Part shown: positions 44,411 to 46,506 of the stretch, piece after piece
Layout: every line of letters starts with the position of its first letter
How positions within the stretch are numbered: position 1 is the first letter of the stretch
Source of the DNA: Chloroflexota bacterium
GTDB lineage: Bacteria > Chloroflexota > Limnocylindria > Limnocylindrales > CSP1-4
Direction of reading: 5' to 3'
NCBI GenBank assembly: GCA_025935925.1
Contig: JAICUI010000019.1
Location: 1 to 46,506 of the forward strand
DNA: 46,506 bases
Program-made: the position numbers and the translations under genes
Notes under the pieces: generated by a model
Seen by the model: only the letters and a program-made list of their open reading frames with translations
Told to the model about the DNA's origin: nothing
Database searches by the model: none

Positions 44411-45184
44411 TCAGACCGCCTCCGCGACGAGCAGGAACCGGCGCGTCATGAACGCCACGGTCGCCTGCATCTCCTCGAGGTCCCGTCGCATGTCCTCGAC
44501 CGGGACCCCATCCTCGGCGGCCAGCGCCTCGGCCTCGGCGAGCAGGCCCGCGTGCATCTGCTCCTGTCGCCGACGCCAGTCGTCCGTCTCGTCGTAGGCG
44601 ATCTCCCGGAAGCCCGCCGGGGCGAGCAGCGGCCGGTGGTCCGGGACCTGCGGTGGGCGGCCGACGGGCTGGCCGTGGTAGTCCCAGGAGGTGAGCACCA
44701 GCCGCCCGCCCGGGCGCAGGATCCGACGCAGCTCGATGACGGCCCTGGCCTTGTCGGGGGTGAAGAGCAGGGCGTCGACGCTCATCACCGCGTCGGCCGT
44801 CGCGTCCGGCAGGCCCGTCGCCTCGAACTCGCCGCGGCGGAACTCCGCGCCGAGGCCCATCGCGCTCGCCCGATCCCGGGCCGCGACGAGCGCTGCCTCG
44901 GCGATGTCGATGCCGACGAGGTGCGCGCCGGTCGTCGCCGCCACCCACAGTCCCGCGCCGCCGCGCCCGCAGCCGACGTCGACGAAGGTCTGTCCCGGAC
45001 CGACGCGGAGCTCGAGCGCGAACCGTCGCAGCTCGCTCCGGGTGACGTAGCTGTACGGATCGAGTCCGTCGGGATATTCGTCGCCCAGGGTCGCGCGCCA
45101 GACGCGCTCCTGGACCTTCGACGGCGAGCCCGCGTAGGTCGCCTCGAACACGTGCCGCCAGTCCGTCGTCGCGGGGTCAGCCAT
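44411..45184 (-). CDS. Class I SAM-dependent methyltransferase
   Basis: 257 residues from ATG 45184; starting 18 bases earlier would add MPMLVG, but the TATGCT box 7 bases before this ATG favours it. SAM motif I FVDVGCGRGGAGLWVA (about 67-82), motif II acidic VGIDIA (about 90-95), then ADAVMSVDALLF and the motif III region LRRILRPGGRLVL (about 157-169). Rossmann fold, no membrane segment; it resembles UbiE/arsenite-methyltransferase-like small-molecule enzymes. The start overlaps the phosphoesterase end by 8 bases. Substrate unknown. Confidence 0.9.
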   Translation of the reverse strand: MADPATTDWRHVFEATYAGSPSKVQERVWRATLGDEYPDGLDPYSYVTRSELRRFALELRVGPGQTFVDVGCGRGGAGLWVAATTGAHLVGIDIAEAALVAARDRASAMGLGAEFRRGEFEATGLPDATADAVMSVDALLFTPDKARAVIELRRILRPGGRLVLTSWDYHGQPVGRPPQVPDHRPLLAPAGFREIAYDETDDWRRRQEQMHAGLLAEAEALAAEDGVPVEDMRRDLEEMQATVAFMTRRFLLVAEAV

Positions 45185-45701
45185 CCCGACGAGCATAGGC
45201 AACGAGCTCGACGCGTGTGATCGCTCCGCTGCTCGTCTCGAGGAGCGCCCACGTGAACGTCGGCTGTCGCCGCTTGTCCGTCGGCGAGCCGGGGTTCACG
45301 AGCCAGCGGCCGCTCGCCAGGTGGCGGACCGACGGGACATGGCTGTGGCCGAAGACGATCGCGTCCGGGCGCGGGTCGTCGGCCTCGAACGCGCGAACGG
45401 CGCGGTCCTCCGTCGAGCGCCCCGGGCCGAGGTGGCCGTGCGTGATCCCGATCCGGACGCCGTCGATCTCGAGGATCCGCCGCGTGCCGAAGCGCTCGTG
45501 GAGCTCGGGGCCGTCGTTGTTGCCGGCCACGCCGTCGACGGGGGCGATGGCCTCGAGGAGATCGACCGCGAGTGGCGTCGTCCAGTCGCCGGCGTGGAGG
45601 ATCCGCTCGATCCGGTGCTCCCGAAGGCCGTCGACCAGCGCGCGCGGCAGCTCGCGGCCGAAGCGCGGCAGGTGCGTGTCCGAGACGAGCGCGACGCGCA
45701 T
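45177..45701 (-). CDS. YfcE/MJ0936-type metallophosphoesterase
   Basis: 174 residues from ATG 45701. Motifs VSDTHLPRFG (about 6-15), ILHAGDWTTP (about 35-44), VAGNNDGPEL (about 58-67), ITHGHLGPG (about 88-96) and VFGHSHVP (about 118-125) give all metal ligands of the small phosphodiesterase family. Usual substrates in vitro are bis-pNPP or cyclic nucleotides; the physiological one is unknown. TACGCT lies 6 bases before the ATG. Ends 8 bases inside the methyltransferase start. Confidence 0.92.
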   Translation of the reverse strand: MRVALVSDTHLPRFGRELPRALVDGLREHRIERILHAGDWTTPLAVDLLEAIAPVDGVAGNNDGPELHERFGTRRILEIDGVRIGITHGHLGPGRSTEDRAVRAFEADDPRPDAIVFGHSHVPSVRHLASGRWLVNPGSPTDKRRQPTFTWALLETSSGAITRVELVAYARRDG

Positions 45702-46012
45702 GGCCCCAGCGTATGCACTCCATGCCTGGGCGCCCGCGCTTCCTCGCCGACAAGGCGTCGGCGCGGTGTCGATGTCGCCACGCGCAGCCGGTGCATGCAT
45801 CGGATGAGCGGCATGGCGGGCCAGGTGACCGTCCCGCGTCCGCTGGCGCCCGGTATCTCGCGGCGTGCGATGGGACCAGAAATGGAGCGACTACGGGCTC
45901 GCACAGCGAGCGAGCGCGGGCGAGGCCGCGTGGCAGCGCGGCGAGCTCGGTACCAGCACGGACGAGCCGCCCGACAACGAAGACGCGGAGCGTCGGGCCG
46001 CCGGCGTCCGCG
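45702..46012. other. Intergenic region with at most one small gene
   Basis: 311 bases between the phosphoesterase and the YihY gene. The left 160 bases hold nothing recognisable besides the phosphoesterase promoter. The right half holds a possible 61-residue reading frame (45865). Confidence 0.5.
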
Positions 46013-46050
46013 TCAGGTGGAGGCGCCGCCCTCGTCGTCGCGTGCGATGA
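45865..46050 (+). CDS. Possible small protein, unknown function
   Basis: 61 codons from GTG 45865. The first 50 residues have a varied composition (VRWDQKWSDYGLAQRASAGE, then WQRGELGTSTDEPPDNEDAE) and mostly G/C third positions, unlike the Arg/Pro-rich antisense frames around. The last 12 residues are Arg-rich and overlap the end of the YihY gene by 38 bases. A TATCT stretch lies just upstream. No homologue recognised. Confidence 0.35.
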   Translation: MRWDQKWSDYGLAQRASAGEAAWQRGELGTSTDEPPDNEDAERRAAGVRVRWRRRPRRRVR

Positions 46051-46506
46051 ACCCGGCGACGGCCCCGGTGACGACGCCCGCCGCCACCACCCCCAGCGCG
46101 ATCGCCCGCGTCGTCGCGTTCGACGCGACATACCGGGCGCCCGAGACGCGGCTCGCCTCCGGGCGGCTGGCCAGCACGACCGGGCGAGGACGTGAAGAAC
46201 CGGGTTGGGCCGTTCGACCCGGAACCGAGACCTTCCCCGGGCCACCCTCGCGCTTGTCGCCCGACGGGCCAGGGCCGCCATCGTCGATCCCGGTCGCCGC
46301 CTCGACGGCGCCCACCACCTCGCCGGCCTTCTTGCCGACCTCGCGCAGGGCCTCGTTCGCGTCGGAGATCTCGCGCTTTCGCGCGGCGATCTTGTGCGGT
46401 TCGTGCTCCTTCGCGAGCTGCGCGGTGAGCTCGGCGCCCACGAGCAGCAGCAGGGCGGTCAGGTAGAACCACAACATCATCACGACGACGCCGCCGAGGG
46501 CGCCGT
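46013..46506 (-). CDS. YihY/BrkB-family membrane protein (partial, C-terminal part)
   Basis: The gene begins beyond the right edge; 163 C-terminal residues are visible. The window's end reads GALGGVVVMMLWFYLTALLLLVGAELTAQL, split here as GALGGVVVMMLWFY and LLLLVGAELTAQL, the conserved last membrane segment of YihY proteins. A long tail follows: a charged helix (KEHEPHKIAARKREISDANE), a Gly/Pro-rich linker, a second hydrophobic segment (about 30 residues from the end, IALGVVAAGVVTGAVAGFIA) and a short acidic end. The extra membrane segment is not part of the core family. Family role is unsettled (once called RNase BN). Confidence 0.85.
   Translation of the reverse strand, partial: GALGGVVVMMLWFYLTALLLLVGAELTAQLAKEHEPHKIAARKREISDANEALREVGKKAGEVVGAVEAATGIDDGGPGPSGDKREGGPGKVSVPGRTAQPGSSRPRPVVLASRPEASRVSGARYVASNATTRAIALGVVAAGVVTGAVAGFIARDDEGGAST

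Overview
The window is a dense, very GC-rich (about 70%) bacterial chromosome segment. No rRNA, tRNA, phage, insertion sequence or CRISPR array was found. It carries roughly 33 protein genes, most of them on the minus strand. Genes are tightly packed with many 4-base stop/start overlaps (ATGA, GTGA), many GTG starts, and a large share of genes that look leaderless (a -10 box 6-8 bases before the start codon and no ribosome binding site). The gene content fits a Gram-positive-like, high-GC heterotroph: a long coiled-coil M23 hydrolase, a short prepilin peptidase, a CcsA-type cytochrome c biogenesis protein, a YihY protein, and a multidomain secreted amylase. Chloroflexota (a Limnocylindria/Ellin6529-like lineage) is my best guess, but this is inference from gene style, not a search.

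Layout. 1-7570: a minus-strand operon with its own sigma70-like promoter. It encodes an ATP-grasp-less PEP-utilising swivel-domain protein, a GntR/FCD regulator, the three subunits (FAD, 2Fe-2S, Mo) of a xanthine dehydrogenase-family hydroxylase, and an atypical pyruvate phosphate dikinase that runs off the left edge. This pairing of a Mo hydroxylase with a possibly split dikinase is the most unusual system here. 7661-10335: plus-strand PPP-type phosphatase, secreted fasciclin protein, and a pirin behind a MarR-like operator. 10711-14460: phosphoglucomutase, a MsmK/UgpC-type sugar ABC ATPase and a Nudix hydrolase. 14519-17754: a soluble GAF-PAS histidine kinase, a TPR protein and nicotinate phosphoribosyltransferase. 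17789-22747: two tandem paralogous membrane-anchored zinc metallopeptidase-like proteins with an unusual HExxH-x14-E motif, preceded by a YbjN-like gene. 22941-28099: L-arabinose catabolism (AraD, AraA, an FGGY kinase) and the glycogen enzyme GlgC. 28207-34217: M23 murein hydrolase and a 1411-residue secreted GH13 amylase/pullulanase with a LacI-type operator upstream. 34218-34991: a non-coding stretch with two GC-rich tandem repeat families. 34992-39971: small membrane protein, prepilin peptidase, leucyl aminopeptidase, an anchored protein of unknown function, and a frameshifted NAD-binding epimerase-like gene. 40031-46506: adenosine deaminase, small membrane protein, HAD-IIA phosphatase, NYN-domain protein, zinc-ribbon membrane protein, CcsA, methyltransferase, YfcE-type phosphoesterase and a partial YihY protein.

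A carbohydrate theme runs through the middle: extracellular alpha-glucan breakdown (GH13), ABC import energised by the MsmK-like ATPase, Pgm and GlgC linking glucose phosphates to glycogen, and arabinose entering the pentose phosphate pathway. LacI-like palindromes sit near the amylase gene and near pgm/the ABC ATPase, although no LacI regulator lies in the window.
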